DNA of 64,000 bases from Amyloporia xantha. Its lineage: Eukaryota > Basidiomycota > Agaricomycetes > Polyporales > Adustoporiaceae. Below are positions 12,100 through 26,814 of this stretch, one piece after another. Both the position numbers and the translations under genes were made by a program. The stretch lies in the NCBI GenBank assembly GCA_036971615.1, contig JAYKKR010000035.1, positions 124,001 through 188,000 on the forward strand, in the 5' to 3' direction. Below the pieces are notes generated by a model, which saw only the letters and a program-made list of their open reading frames with translations, had not been told where the DNA came from and made no database searches. Position 1 is the first letter of the stretch; every line of letters begins with the position of its first letter.

Positions 12100-15020
12100 G
12101 GCTGTTTACATGTTCAACTTAGGGCATATTATGTTTGCAATCACATCTTTTGTGATGATCAGAGATGTGTGATTGTTTTGTGGATGGTTGTTGTAGTACT
12201 GATACTTGATACATTATACAGCAAAGGGTCAGAATTTGGTGCATTTCTATCTCTGTCCTGAACAGAAGACAGCTACTGAGGTGAGGAGATGACTGCTACA
12301 AAATGAACTAACTGAGATGCCAGTGGGTGTGACAATAGACAAACTTGTTGAAACAGCTGTTCAATGATTGATTTCCAAGGCAGCCAGCATTGTACTGGTG
12401 GAAAGTGTCAATACAGTGTTAGTTGAAGGCTCTGTGTAGTCCATCTTGTTTTGCAGCTGTTTTCACAAACTTGAGGACATCCATCCAAGGTAAGTGCTTA
12501 TGAGCATAACTTCAGTGAAAACCATGCATCACATATGAACAAAATCACAGGTTTGATATCATAGTACTGAGCATAGCCTACATGAGATTGTGTGCATTAT
12601 TGTGGATCTATGGAGAGCCTCTTTTGTGCATCTCATCTCAGTCTCCTGATCAGCTCTGTACTGTGCATGTATATATGGCTCCATCCAACAAGAGTCATAC
12701 CATTCTTTGTGCACTATTACCACTTCTTGTTTCTAATATGTCTATCCCACTGGCAGAAGCATTACCAGCCACAGAAGTTGTGTCCTGGTTTCAACAAGAG
12801 TGAGTTCAGGTGAATATTATGGATATTCCACCTTCATGTCAGCAACTAGCATCATAAATAATCACATCACCTGTGCAGCCAGTGGTGAGTCACTTATGTC
12901 ATCAACAGGACTAGCCTTCAGTAACTCATGAGCTGATGCAGCCCTGATCATATATAATCACATCCTTACAATCCCTGATGAAGTCCATCTCATATGGGGA
13001 AACAAATCAGCTCCCTCAATCTTGTTTTGGGTCAATCAGCTGACCTTATTGGCTTCTGCTATTGGAAATATCCTGCCATGTTTCCCCTTCCATACTCCAC
13101 TAGTAAGTGATTGAACATCATCTGGCCTTAGGATTCATCTCATATCCTTGTCAACAGAGGTTTGATATTCATGAAATTTGTTCCCTACAAACAGCTCATA
13201 ATGTGGCCATCTAGCTGTAAAATTCGCCTCTGCATCAACATGGCTGTAAACCTCTTGTCAATATGTCTATCAGCTGGTAAGCCTTGCATGGATAGTGCAT
13301 GCTGATCTGCTGATCATTAGGATGAAGTGGTTGCTGCTCTTTGTGTCTATGCTGTGAGCAGACACAACTGGTATCTGGTGTTGCCTACTCTGGCATTGGG
13401 GCTGGTACCAGTAGGTACAAACCTGGTTTGAAATGTTTCCCAATATTGTCCATTGTCATACATTTACTGACTATATATTCACATAGTTTGCATATACTCA
13501 GGAATTGCCACAGGCCGCTTCTACAGGTTTCACTGGCATTGGCCCAACAGATATATGTCGAGAATATGCAAACATATCTGAGAAAACTAACAATGCGTAT
13601 TTACTTTCTGCTCCTATTGTCTCCACTGTCAACAGCTAATGTTTGTTTTGTTCTTTGCAGAGGTGCTTCTAACATTGAGCTTTCATATCCTGCTCTCTGA
13701 ACTGATTTTCCACTCACCTATAGTGCTTTATGCAACACGTGGATCTGTTATTGCATCAGACATTTTGGTTGTCATTGTCACCTGGTGGTATATGTCTCAA
13801 CATGTGTTGTCATATTTGCGAGGAACTCTTGATCCAAAACCTAAACTTGCAACAGTCATGCTTCAAGATGGTAAGCTTGTGGAATTATGCTTTGCTGTAT
13901 TAGTAAATTGTTGGTGTAATAATTGCCTTCCCTGCAGGTACATTATATTTTGTGTAAGCAGAAATATCAGCCATCTTTATGCATGTCAGGCTAAATCCCT
14001 ATGCAGTGCCCTAACAGCACTCAACATCATAGACATCATTGTGTTCACTGACACTGCTGTGTGTTGTCTTGCCCTGTCTCATGTCATTGGAAATAAATTA
14101 ATGCTACTACTGGATACAGGGAAATGTGGATTTTACAGCCATTGTATTCCCGTGAGTGTATCTGTGAGTTATTGTACACACATCTGACCTAGTATCAAAC
14201 AGAATTTCTGGCATCCTCACATCACATTTTCTCTTACACATTTGCAAAGCAGCTAACTCCATCCATCTTGATTTTGGATCTGAAACAACACCTTCTTTTG
14301 TCCACTCAAACCATGCTACACCAACACCTTCCTGGATGTCAAGAGTAGAATTTGCACCCAACATTAGAGCTCTGCTCAGTGAACAAGAAGCTGATGAATC
14401 TAACTTTACTTCATCTGTTGATAATGCAGATGAAAGTGCAAGTATGGATGCTGGTGATGGAGACAGGGAAGATGGAGGGATTGAACTTGAGGTCCTGGCA
14501 GTGGGTCCAGTGAACATTGATAATACAGATGGCAGTGTGTGAAGCTGCAATGAACACTGCAGCTTACTGATGTGAGGTGGAAGACTATCTTGGTAGGTTC
14601 CATTCTCTAAAGTGCATGATTGCATCTTCTCATTGACTCCAATTGAAGGGTTTTATCTATCCTGAAACATAACACAAATTGCCATTGTTCTTCTTGTCAT
14701 TGATTCTGCTACTATTTATTTGAATTATTCTTGTTACCCCACATCTGTACGACAGTATCAGAGTATTTAAGTATTTCTTGGTTGACTTTCAATGCATTCA
14801 CATGTCCAAGTTTCATCAGGTGCTTAGAAGGAACACTTTGATGCAGGACAGCTAAGTAGAGCAGAAACAGGACACCATAGACATCTAAAATAAAATGATC
14901 CTCCCAACTGCATGATCAGTCCTGCAAACATCAGCACTATCTCAGCAAGAATATTGGATATTACACATCTTTGCCACTAATCAAGGGCCTCAGTGATCTT
15001 TTTTGTCATATCTTTTGTGA
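12100..15020. other. CpG-depleted tract in copy L
   Basis: Reading line by line, no CpG dinucleotide occurs from 12181 to about 13220, and only scattered ones up to about 15020. The flanks (11860-12090 and 15240 onward) are CpG-rich, so the edges are sharp. TG and CA are abundant. This fits CpG loss by cytosine methylation and deamination. The tract covers the DUF6533 gene and its immediate flanks. Confidence 0.8.
12738..14542 (+). CDS. DUF6533 multi-pass membrane protein, copy L
   Basis: Recognisable exons begin at 12738 (MSIPLAEALPATEVVSWFQQ). They include about 12942-13102 with the DUF6533 domain (LIIYNHILTIPDEVHLIWG, SILFWVNQLTLL) and about 13321-13423 (EVVAALCVYAVSRHNWYLVL). About 13661-13870 carries hydrophobic helices (VIASDILVVIVTWWYM). 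The last exon, about 14200-14542, has a cytosolic acidic tail (RALLSEQEADES, ending GPVNIDNTDGSV). The family is a basidiomycete-expanded group of about seven-helix proteins of unknown function. Some middle junctions are not certain. The exons stay open although the locus has lost almost all CpG. The stop codon and tail closely match copy R. Confidence 0.7.
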
Positions 15021-15095
15021 GATAAGTCAGAGTGGCGAAGCGTTGGAATACCCAAAACTCGATCTCACAGGCAGTGTTGGCAAATTCTTCAACAG
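14970..15095 (-). pseudogene. Relic of a glucanase exon, copy L
   Basis: Read on the minus strand, this piece gives EEFANTACEIEFWVFQRFATLTYLTKDMTKKITEAL without its expected neighbours. It aligns with KEFVDTVRAVELTLGIPVPG and KVTTTNFTEALGQVAN of the glucanase exon at 31313-31589. Only this exon is visible, so it is a relic. It lies tail to tail with the DUF6533 gene, as in copies R and C3. Confidence 0.6.
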
Positions 15096-15744
15096 AAGCT
15101 GTCAATCTTGACTCTCTGAGTCCACCATCATAGAAGACCCGAGTGCTATGGTAAATATGCATGATGTTTGTCTGCCCTCTGCAGTGTTCCCGAGTTCTCA
15201 TGTGTCAACAACATGCATGGTGAGCTGATTATTGCCACTCGAGCTACCATAAAGACGGACAATGGACTTACACAGGAGTTGGTGCTAGATCAGCATTGAT
15301 GTGCAGTGTGGTGCGGTGTGGTATGGTCAATCTTGGGACACACGAAGAGTGATATCAGGGGCAGACTAGGTATGCTCCGCAAACACCTCACATGTAGTCA
15401 TCTTGATTGAAGCAATTGCGAGCATCCTTACCCGCATACTCCCCTCTATCACTAACATCAGTATCGACGTGCAGGGTAAGTAGATAGAACCAAGGCTTGC
15501 CATAACACCCACCTGGACCTCGACCCACGGCGGGGAACAAGATCAAAAATCCAAGAAATATATCTGATCTGTTAGTGGTATATGACAACAGATGTGTACA
15601 GAATAACTTCGTGGGGAACGTACGAGGAGGGCAGGTAGCACTGTGAAGGCCAGTCGAGTGAGGCCTTGGGAGTATTTTAAGGGAACAGAAAGGCCACTGG
15701 ACGTGACACAAGAGACAACAAACGATGTGCAGAGACGGTGAGAA

Positions 15745-15970
15745 TGACCATCTGAACCGGGACCACGTGAGACCATAGGCCACGAAGACGTCTGCATACC
15801 GGAGCACAAGCTCAGCAGGACGAGACAATTTGACACCGTTATTCATCTCCTTGTCTACTGGTCAGCAGCAGGTCATCTCGACGACTCAGACCTCCCGAAG
15901 GGATGTCAACGTCAGCTCTCGCGAGAGCAGACAGACCGGTCAGTAGAGACAGTGGTTCAGGCTCAGTGAG
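15745..15970 (+). other. Conserved unknown coding fragment, copy L
   Basis: The plus frame reads RETIGHEDVCIPEHKLS, then TVIHLLVYWSAAGHLDD, then SREQTDRSVETVVQAQ and a stop. Closely similar peptides are read in copies R (34927-35199, minus), C3 (40715-40930, minus) and C4 (about 63851-63990, plus, weakest). No known domain was recognised. Conservation of the frame between diverged copies suggests it was, or is, coding. It may be an exon of a larger decayed gene. Confidence 0.45.
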
Positions 15971-16396
15971 GAGGAACGGATTACGACGGAGATGCGACGG
16001 GGAGTGGACGGAGAATCGAGTAGGTCAGTTTGAGAGTGTAGGTCCCGATTTACGTTCTTCAGTGTCACGTCCTGGCAATCTGGAAACCGCTCAGTTCTGC
16101 GCATGGGGCAGACGATGCGCTTAGTGGCAGAGCGCACTGTCAGTTATCTCGCTTACGCTCTCATTTTATATTGAGGGACTATCGAGGGCTGTGCTTGCCA
16201 CGTCCGGGGTGAGGTTGACGATAGAGATTGAATCATGGAATCGCGGGGGTGTGCGAGTGGGAAAGTGACTATGAGACGAGGAGTAGCGGGCGCTGTCTTA
16301 TCTAGAAGTGGAAGCACGGCTCGTTAGCCATCTTGAGGATAGCATTTGCTATACTGGTGAAGAACACACACTGAGTACATGCGCATGCGCTTGAGC

Positions 16397-17335
16397 AGGA
16401 CCCCCGAATATGAGGGAGGATGCCTCATGGCCTGTACGGACAAATTTGTCCGTTTCGGAGGCCTGAGGCGTGATTATTTCCGGACAAATCAGGGGGTCCG
16501 GGGTATATGGGTATGAGGAACTTGCCGGACAAATCCAACCAGACTATCGGGAGGTCTGATCCCTGTACGGACAGATGGCGGAGTGACCCATGCAGATATA
16601 ACTAATGTAGCAGATGCATGTCCAATTTTTGCTAACATGACAGAGGTTCCCGGATAGCCTTGCACTCAGCCACAGTTAGCCTTGCCAAATTTGAGAAGGC
16701 TGCTCAATTCTGATGCTTAGAAAGCACTCACTGGCGTCACACTCTAGCTGCGTCTAGTCACTCGCTTGTTTATTCTGTGCAGACACGGCTGAATCCGAGC
16801 GCGCCACTTCAGCCACCCCGCATTACCCGCCGAGTGTAAGTGTTCCGCATCTCTTAGCTCTAGCGTGTCCCGCATACAGCTGTTCTTCGATCTATTTACC
16901 TTATTTGGGGGGATTCACATATTCCTCAATCCGATTCTTGCAACGCATTTGTGGGTCTCTCTCACACCTAACAGATGGAGAAACCCAGGCTGTTGATTGA
17001 GCAGTGCTGAAGACAGGCGAAGATAGTACTTATTCCTTGGTCCGTCTTTCACCAGCACCTGAATTCGGCGCTTTCTGGACGCCTGGTCCCGCGGTCCGGA
17101 CAAATTGGCAGTCGTGGAGCCCTGATCCCAGCCCTGCTAAACAGCCCGGACAAATTGACGGCTGGCGTAGGCATGAGCCCAAACATACCCAAATCCCCGA
17201 CAATTTCAGCAAAAACAGCCGAAAGCCTGATTTTTTTCGGACATTTTGGCCAAATTTGTCGTAAGCGCCTGTGGACATTTTGGCCATATTTTGGGCCGTC
17301 GGGATCAGGCATTCCCTCCTATATTCGGGGGTCCT
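16397..17335. mobile_element. Non-autonomous hAT-like MITE, 939 bp
   Basis: The ends are inverted repeats (AGGACCCCCGAATATGAGG at left, reverse complement at right with one extra base). They are flanked by an 8-bp direct repeat GCTTGAGC at 16389-16396 and 17336-17343. The homologous site in copy R near 34520 reads gcgcttgagttagtcg without the insert, so it is an empty site. Eight-bp target duplication suggests the hAT superfamily. The interior has many CGGACAAAT-type motifs in both orientations, probably transposase-binding repeats. No transposase is encoded. Confidence 0.85.
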
Positions 17336-17660
17336 GCTTGAGCTAGTCGATTGGAAGGTCCGCGCTGAGCAAGGAATGATCGAAGACGGACGAACGAAGG
17401 CGGCGCACAGTTGAATACGGGCGTGAGATGCTCAGAGGGAGGAGTGTTAATCGCTGCTTTATCCGCATTTGGAAGTCGAACCTACTAGAATAAGGTGGAA
17501 GGGCCGCACGACCCCCGAAGGTCCCACGCGTCCGGTGGGGTCATGCGCAGATTGAGGACGCGCGTCGTCTCGACGTCTCTTATAACAGTCCACCCAGTCC
17601 GCATCTGCACACTTTCTCTCTCTACTCGCATCTTCATTCAACGACTACAGACGACGAATA

Positions 17661-20577
<2,917 letters not shown>

Positions 20578-21030
20578 TTGACGGATCGCTGTGTCGTTGT
20601 TCTCTCTATTTCTGTTTACGACTTTGTGCACTACCGCTCGAGCAACGTTAAAATGACCAGATCGTTACCTCACATGTAGATTAACCTGTTGTGTGAATAT
20701 TGTTTTTCGCCTGAATCATGGACATTCGAAAGTAGAGAGGGATTAGAATGAGCGGCTTACGGCGAGCTTGAGTGTGGTGGATCCAGGGGCCTCGGCCATT
20801 GTGACGCCATTGGCTGGAAATGCGTAGTACTGGTCCTGGCCATTAGTCGTCCCCTTATACTCCACTTTCCTCTCTTTCCTCTAGCACCACTATCATTCTT
20901 TCTGTCGGCCTAATACCATTTCTTGGCTATATCTTGGACTAGAACCACTGCAGGCTACAGAGCAGTGAACCTTGTTCCAACTGTATCGATAGACGGCCCT
21001 CCGGATCCGGGTCGGTCACAGGCACCTCAG
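20578..21030. other. Intergenic between CDC48 and DGAT2
   Basis: No gene was recognised. The sequence holds the CDC48 3' flank and the DGAT2 promoter. An in-frame upstream ATG at 20923 would extend DGAT2 by 36 residues, but the extension looks non-conserved, so 21031 was chosen as the start. Confidence 0.5.
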
Positions 21031-22992
21031 ATGGAAGCACGCAAAGCTTTCACCTCTGCCACCCGCAACTTCTCCTCTTCCTCGCTCCGGGAGCGTCTGA
21101 ACAGCCTCAAGAACTCCCCTCTGCGCCCCGTTGCTGCGTTCCATCCACCCAATATCGAGTCAGCCTCGTTTACGCGCACCTCTGGAGCACGGACGCTCTG
21201 ACTGACCATAGATGCGTCCTGTCTATTTAGCTTCGTCCCGTCCAAGATCCCGAGGCAGAGGCGGCTCCAGACACTTGCCGTAGCGTTCTGGTCGACGGCG
21301 TTCGTGTGGGGCACATTCACGTTCCTGGTTCTTCTGTACGTCTGTCTGTCCACGCGAATATATGCGGGTGATGTGCATGCCGAGTGTCACCGGTTGACGT
21401 TCATTTCATTTCTTGCAGTTCTTTTCCCCCATTATGGCCGCTGCTGGCCGTGTATATGTTCTGGGCGTTGTGCATCGACAAAAGTCCAGAGCATGGAGGC
21501 AGGCTGAGCCCATTGTTCCGCTCGGGGAGGTTCTGGCGATATTTTGCTGATTATTATCCTGCTTCGTGAGTGTTTTGCAACATATATGCGGTCCCATCAC
21601 TGAGATTATACGTCCTGGTGGGCCATAGGCTGCTTAAGGTGAGCATTGCTCCACGATCGCCCCTCTGTAGCATTGTAACGTTCGAGCGGGGACACGGTTT
21701 CTGTAGACATGCGACCTTCCTGCAGATCGACCTTATGTGTTTGGGTACCACCCACACGGTGCGCAAATACACATTATTGTGAACCTTTAACACTGCTTAT
21801 ATGCGGTGAGGCAGGTATCATTGGCATGTGAGTGGGGAAGTTGTGCTATATTCTAGACATATCAGACTCATCGTGTGTAACTCCTCCATCCAGGGGAGCC
21901 CTAGCCACTTTCGCCACCGAGAGTATGTCATCTACTCATCGTTCACTGTGTCTTTCATTTACCCTTCTCAGGCACCGGTTTCTCGCATTACTATCCTGGC
22001 ATCGTCCCACATCTCCTCACGCTCGCATCCAACTTCCGCATCCCCTTCTATCGTGACATACTGCTCGCCATGGGGATCTGCTCGGTGAGCAAGCAGTCGT
22101 GCAGCAATATTCTGAAGGGCGGGCCCGGGCAGGCGATAACGATCGTCGTGGGCGGCGCGGCGGAGAGTTTGAGCGCGCGTCCTGGAACGGCGGATCTGAC
22201 GCTGCGCAAGAGGTGAGTCTGTGAATTTGGTACGGGGTAGAGACCTTATGAATATGGGACTTTCAGGTTGGGATTCATCAAGCTCGCGATACAGCATGGG
22301 TCAGTGCCCGCATATACTCTGCTTTAGTTGCTGTGCTGATAGATATGCCAGTGCCGATCTAGTACCAGTATTTTCTTTCGGAGAAAACGACGTACGTCTT
22401 TGACCTTGTCTGACGCATCTCTGAGTGAATAGATCAGTGTGCTTACTGTTGCCTGCTTGCCTTCGTACAGATCTATCAGCAGATGCCGAACGAAAAGGGT
22501 ACGACAGTGTATACTCTGCAGAAGAAGTTTCAGAATGTCTTCGGTTTTACACTACCCCTTTTTCACGGACGGGGGTTACTAAATTGTGCGTGTTTTGGCC
22601 CTCTTTTCCACCCTTGAGGCTATGTATAAGGCGCCGTTCTAGAAGGGCTCGGCTGATATTCGTGTGATCGACAGACAATCTGGGTCTGATGCCGTATCGG
22701 CGGAGAATAGTCGTAGTCAGTGAGTGCCTGTTGCCGCCCCTGTTGGTGCCGTGGACTGATGGTTCCCGCCGTCCAGTCGGCCATCCTATACACGTAGAGA
22801 AATGCGAAAAGCCGACGCTGGAGGAGATAACACATGTACAACGGCTCTATATAGAAGAGCTGATGAGGTGAGCTTTAGGCAACCATCTTAATTCGGCGCG
22901 CTGACAAGAACGCCCGCTTGCACAGGATATGGAATACGTACAAAGACGAGTTTGCGCGGACTAGGAAGCGCGAGCTGAGCATCATTGAATGA
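21031..22992 (+). CDS. Diacylglycerol O-acyltransferase, DGAT2 family
   Basis: Fourteen exons were read: 21031-21158, 21231-21335, 21419-21565, 21629-21638, 21707-21758, 21815-21827, 21894-21922, 21972-22212, 22267-22299, 22352-22391, 22471-22585, 22675-22719, 22777-22867 and 22926-22992. They give 371 residues, and two exons are only 10 and 13 nt. Hydrophobic segments (LAVAFWSTAFVWGTFTFLVLL and WPLLAVYMFWALCID) lie near residues 50-90. The catalytic HPHG motif is at 145-148 (YVFGYHPHG). Later come GGAAESLSARPG, FSFGEND and VIGHPIHVEKCEKP, all family hallmarks. It makes triacylglycerol from diacylglycerol and acyl-CoA at the endoplasmic reticulum and lipid droplets. The end of exon 1 could also lie at a second GT a few bases downstream, still in phase. 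Monoacylglycerol acyltransferase activity cannot be excluded. Confidence 0.93.
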
Positions 22993-23231
22993 TGTCCGGT
23001 CATTGATGTATTCCGGTACTCTTTGCTTATCTGATCTCATTACATTGTTGGCCTCGGGTTTCACGGTGCCGCCGATGGGATTTGCGTTGGCGATCATTCG
23101 CCGGCGCTAGTGGGCGATCGCAATGTTCTTGAGTAATAAGAGACCTGAATCGCTCCCGGCTCGCTCTATCTTTCTCCTTGCACTGATACCTTGCTTCACA
23201 CCTTTGTTTTGCGATCCTGTGCCCAGGGACA

Positions 23232-24850
23232 ATGTCGGCCGCGGAGGTTGACTCTATTTACGAGAATGTGTAAGTGTTGGATCCTTCCTGAGATTCTCAG
23301 GGGATTTGAATGTGTGTGTCTTGTGAACCAGCTTCGTCTATGATTATTGTCAAGTGGCTGTCATTGGTGTGTGATTCTCAGTCGATTAATGGTCAATTGA
23401 TCAGAGCTGACAGTCATGAATCTACGATGTTCTCAGCCCTCATCTTTTACGACCATGCTCTCACATTCGCCGAAGAGGTGGAGCTAATATGGGGCAAGAG
23501 ACTGGCTTCCACGATTCTATTTTTCCTGAACCGGGTGAATCTTATTCTTCTGAACGTGGTATGCGTTTTGGGGATTCTCCCTTGGGACACTGTTGTGGTG
23601 CGCATTTTTCGCCTGCTCGACCTGCTCTTCGTCTCACGTGCGCGATGTGATGTAGAGGTTCTGTAACGCTTCTCACCAATCGCTAGGTCAATCGGCTCAC
23701 ACTGTGATGATGTAGCTGTGAAGGGCAGACGTTTGCTACTTCAGCATTGATCCTCATAGGCGCCGGTATATGTGCTGGTGAGACTGCTTACGTGACATGT
23801 TTTGCTCTCTCCTTTAAAATCCTTCGAAAGTGGTGGCAGCTTCTCGTGTATATGCTGTCAGCGGGCGTAATTGGTTCCTCGCGATACCCGCTCTAGCGTT
23901 GGGACTGGTGCCTGTGGCAACAAATCTGGTAGGACGTCCGCACACAAAGCGATGATTCTGCTATAGAAACTTCTCCATAGTTCTTGGACAGTCGAACAAG
24001 ATTGATCGTCGTGAACGTATCCAACATGCCACTGTGCATCGAGGTTGTAAACCTGTCTGCAACAGGATCCTTGGCGTACGCACGGCTGTTTCGTAGTTCA
24101 TTGCCGTTGACGAACTAAAACATCTTCGCTCCTTGTCTAGAGGTCAATCACATTGATCAAGCTTCCTTACGCTCTGCTAATGTAAACGAGCACTAGGCAT
24201 GGTCTGCACTCGCGTGGGCGCTATTTTATCCGATATCGTCGTCGTCGTCACGACCTGGTATTACACTTATCATGAAGTGCAGTCTGCGTTCGCAGAGACA
24301 TGGCAGGCAAAGCCCAAGCTTGCGTCGGTTCTCCTTCATGATGGTGAGAATGCGAGAGTAAAAGTTCGCAATCACCTGCCATGATGCTGACTTTTTCCTT
24401 AGGAACTCTCTACTTCGTGTGCGACTAACGTTGACTCGCATTTACGTCTGGCTAAATATGAAATGTAGGGCCATCTCGTTGCTGAATGTCGTGGACATTG
24501 TTCTGCACCTGATTAACAACGTACGGTTACTGTTTGGTCTTGCCCTTTGAACTGATCTAACGTCTTTTCCACAGCCGTTGGGCAACTTGGCGGTGTTCAT
24601 ATTTCCGTATGTTTGGTTGTGCATTCCTCTCATTGATCCTTCATTGATCCTTCATAGCATCTCTTCCATGCTGGTCTCCCGATTCCTGCTCCACATTCGC
24701 AGAGCTGCATCCCCTACCAATGTGGATTTCAGCATCCAGACACTTTCGTTTCTCCGCTCGCAAAACATCTCATCATCCGACTCCCAAATGTCTACCGTGC
24801 AGTTTGCACCCGGTATTGTGAATGACCCTGATAATGGTCAGCGAAGTTAA
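23232..24850 (+). CDS. DUF6533 multi-pass membrane protein, diverged copy
   Basis: The start (MSAAEVDSIYENV) joins FVYDYCQVAVI and then the DUF6533 core, ALIFYDHALTFAEEVELIWG with STILFFLNRVNLILL. Further exons give VVAASRVYAVSGRNWFLAI, VGAILSDIVVVVTTWYY, KLASVLLHDGTLYFV and AISLLNVVDIVLHLINN. The last exon (LVSRFLLHIRRAAS) ends at the stop at 24848-24850. The product should be an integral membrane protein of about seven helices with unknown function. Unlike copies L, R and C4 it keeps normal CpG content and lies outside the repeat unit. The junctions around 23650-23720 and 24000-24190 are not settled, so decay in the middle is possible. Confidence 0.7.
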
Positions 24851-25468
24851 ATATCTCCTACTGAGGGTGCTACTGACTGCTTAGATGTAGTTGACAAGGA
24901 AGACTGTGACGCCTCCGAGGGCGATAGCTATGAGCTGGCGGAGCAGACGGGATCACAAAATGTCGTGCGCTGTGAACCACCGAGCCGAACAAGTTGCTCG
25001 GTTGCGGCTCTTCATGTAGTCTGATGCTATGGTGGCTGTAGTATGGTATGTCTTGTCTCGATTCCTCGAACTGGTCCGAGTATACGCGGTCTGATCTATC
25101 TCATTAGATAAATCATATAATATTAATGAATCGGAATGTATGAAGCTTGCCAGCAAAACTATAGCTCTTGTTTATTCTAAAGACTGGGGAAAGGTCCTGT
25201 GAAATGGTTACCATTGACATATTCAGCCTTTCTCATCTGAATCAGAGTTGAATTCCGATTTGCAGCTCAAATGCACAAATGAAACAGGCTACCTTGAAAC
25301 AACGTCGTGAACATGTGCTGGACTCTCTTCAGAATCTGTAAAATTCTAACGCACGATGATTTAGCCGTCCAACGAGACTAACACCTGAGAAGTACGGAAA
25401 GTATGTGTTTCTACATATCAGACCGCTCGTTCCTCACATCCACTCGTGTTAGCATATGGCACGATTAG
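24851..25468. other. Intergenic, no gene recognised
   Basis: Nothing recognisable was seen beyond the 3' flank of the DUF6533 gene and AT-rich sequence near 25100-25140. An upstream exon of the membrane protein at 25469 could lie here. Confidence 0.45.
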
Positions 25469-26253
25469 ATGAAAACGTGTCGCGACTTCATCATGGGGGT
25501 CACTGTGATTGTTTCAAATATAGGACTCATTACGGGCGGCTGGTCGAAGACAACGATGCGTACCTCCCGCTTGGTCTTCTTGTTGCATGCCCTAGTCATA
25601 GCCTTCGTGTCTAAGGCAGCGGTGGACGAACCGCGCTTCAGATTCTTCTTCGAGTCCACGAAGAACTATGTGAAGGTCTTAGGTTAAAATTCTTAGAGAG
25701 TACGATGTTTTGCTCACGAGTGAGGAGTTGACCAATATCTCGTGGTGGTCTGTGAGCTCATGTTTTATCTTGCAAGTCTCTGTTTTGGTCACCTCAGATA
25801 CCACACCCTTCTTCACCTGCGACCCGTTGAGCAGGTCGTTTTTCGCAGTGACACTCGCGTCCTTCGGCTTGCTCGCGCCTGCCTTCACCGTCGAGGTACG
25901 CGGGTCCTCCGGGTCATCTCTAGGGCACCTCTCGTACTTGATCTCTCTGTCCATCCCGTAGAACTCCTAATGCGCTCCCGTTCCGCCACATCGAACCCTT
26001 TCCTTTCTATCTACTCTGCGACGGTCCTGATATCCTCCTCCCTCCGCACAAGCAGGCGCTCCATGGAGAAGTGCATTCGAAACAAAAAACACTGGCGGAA
26101 AAAGGTGCGGCCGCGGCCGTCGATCCTACTTCCTGGGATACAATTGTTCTTCCCTGGGATTTCGCGGTCCATCTGTTCCGTAATGCCGTCTCTGGGATTA
26201 CCGGCAGTGCCGTCTTTGCGCAAGACCCACTTGGGAGGCCGGTTTATGAGTAA
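25469..26253 (+). CDS. Unrecognised membrane protein
   Basis: The first exon is about 25469-25678 (RTSRLVFLLHALVIAFVSKAAV, RFRFFFESTKNYVK). The second starts near 25729 and runs to about 25907 (SSCFILQVSVLVTS, SRSFFAVTLASFGLLAPAFTVEVRG). The third, from about 25969 to the stop at 26251-26253, reads PNALPFRHIEPFPFYLLCDG, PDILLPPHKQALHGE, WDTIVLPWDFAVHLF and QDPLGRPVYE. Three or four hydrophobic helices and a soluble tail are visible. I do not recognise the family. The coherent protein-like frame over three exons argues that it is real. The first intron is uncertain (a 50-bp GT-AG option is used), and the true start may lie upstream. Confidence 0.5.
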
Positions 26254-26814
26254 CGCGGGCGAGTCGTTTGCAAGGATGTCGTATCGCAAGCGTAGTCGCG
26301 CATTTTCGTCTCGGGCTAGTTTAGAATCAGTGGGCGGTCGTCATGGCCACACCATTTCCCTGAATTTGCCGTCGTCCTGCTTACAGGCCGATCGAGGGAT
26401 TACGCGCACGGGCGAACGCGTGTAAAACACAAGAGGCCCGAGGGCAATGAAATGTCGGTCTCGTCTGTGAGTGGGAGATCATTGCGGGTGAAAGATGGCT
26501 CCTTCAATGAGGCGAACTTGCCGTGTATTCTCGTTCAAGTGCTGAAACAAGCAACGAACCAGGCAATGCCTTGCGCGAAGAAGTACATATATACCTACCT
26601 TTATCTTCTAGTACACGAGGCGTACATGGCCGAGGTGATATGATTCGACGCGGTGACATCTACACGTGATCGCGATTAGCGGGCGTTAGGCAATTTAGCT
26701 TTGTCGCCTTCCCGCCGTCGACATCGGTTTGTTGCTACTTTCTTGAGGGTCTTGAGACCAGGTATTCAATATTCATCGTCCTTGCTTCATCGTCCTTGCT
26801 CCGACGCGCTCGAC
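26254..26814. other. Intergenic, no gene recognised
   Basis: Short open frames only. A direct duplication (tcatcgtccttgct twice, near 26773-26800) lies just before the start of the F-box gene. Confidence 0.45.

Larger units (their letters stand above)
11860..17460 (+). repeat. Mosaic repeat unit, copy L
   Basis: This segment matches 34380-39750 (copy R) in inverted orientation. Anchors are the CpG-rich head (gtagtaccgcttcgctgcgtatctg near 11900, its reverse near 39725), the whole DUF6533 gene, the glucanase relic near 15.0 kb, the ctctcgcgagagcag block near 15.9 kb, and the tail (ggcgcac and ttcgtc blocks near 17.4 kb). Copy L is interrupted by a 939-bp MITE at 16397-17335 that is absent from copy R. 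The outer limits are approximate. Confidence 0.8.

Noticed and set aside
17004..17312. Open frames inside the 16.4-kb MITE as a possible transposase
   Set aside because: They run through the repeated CGGACAAAT motifs on both strands and show no catalytic motif.
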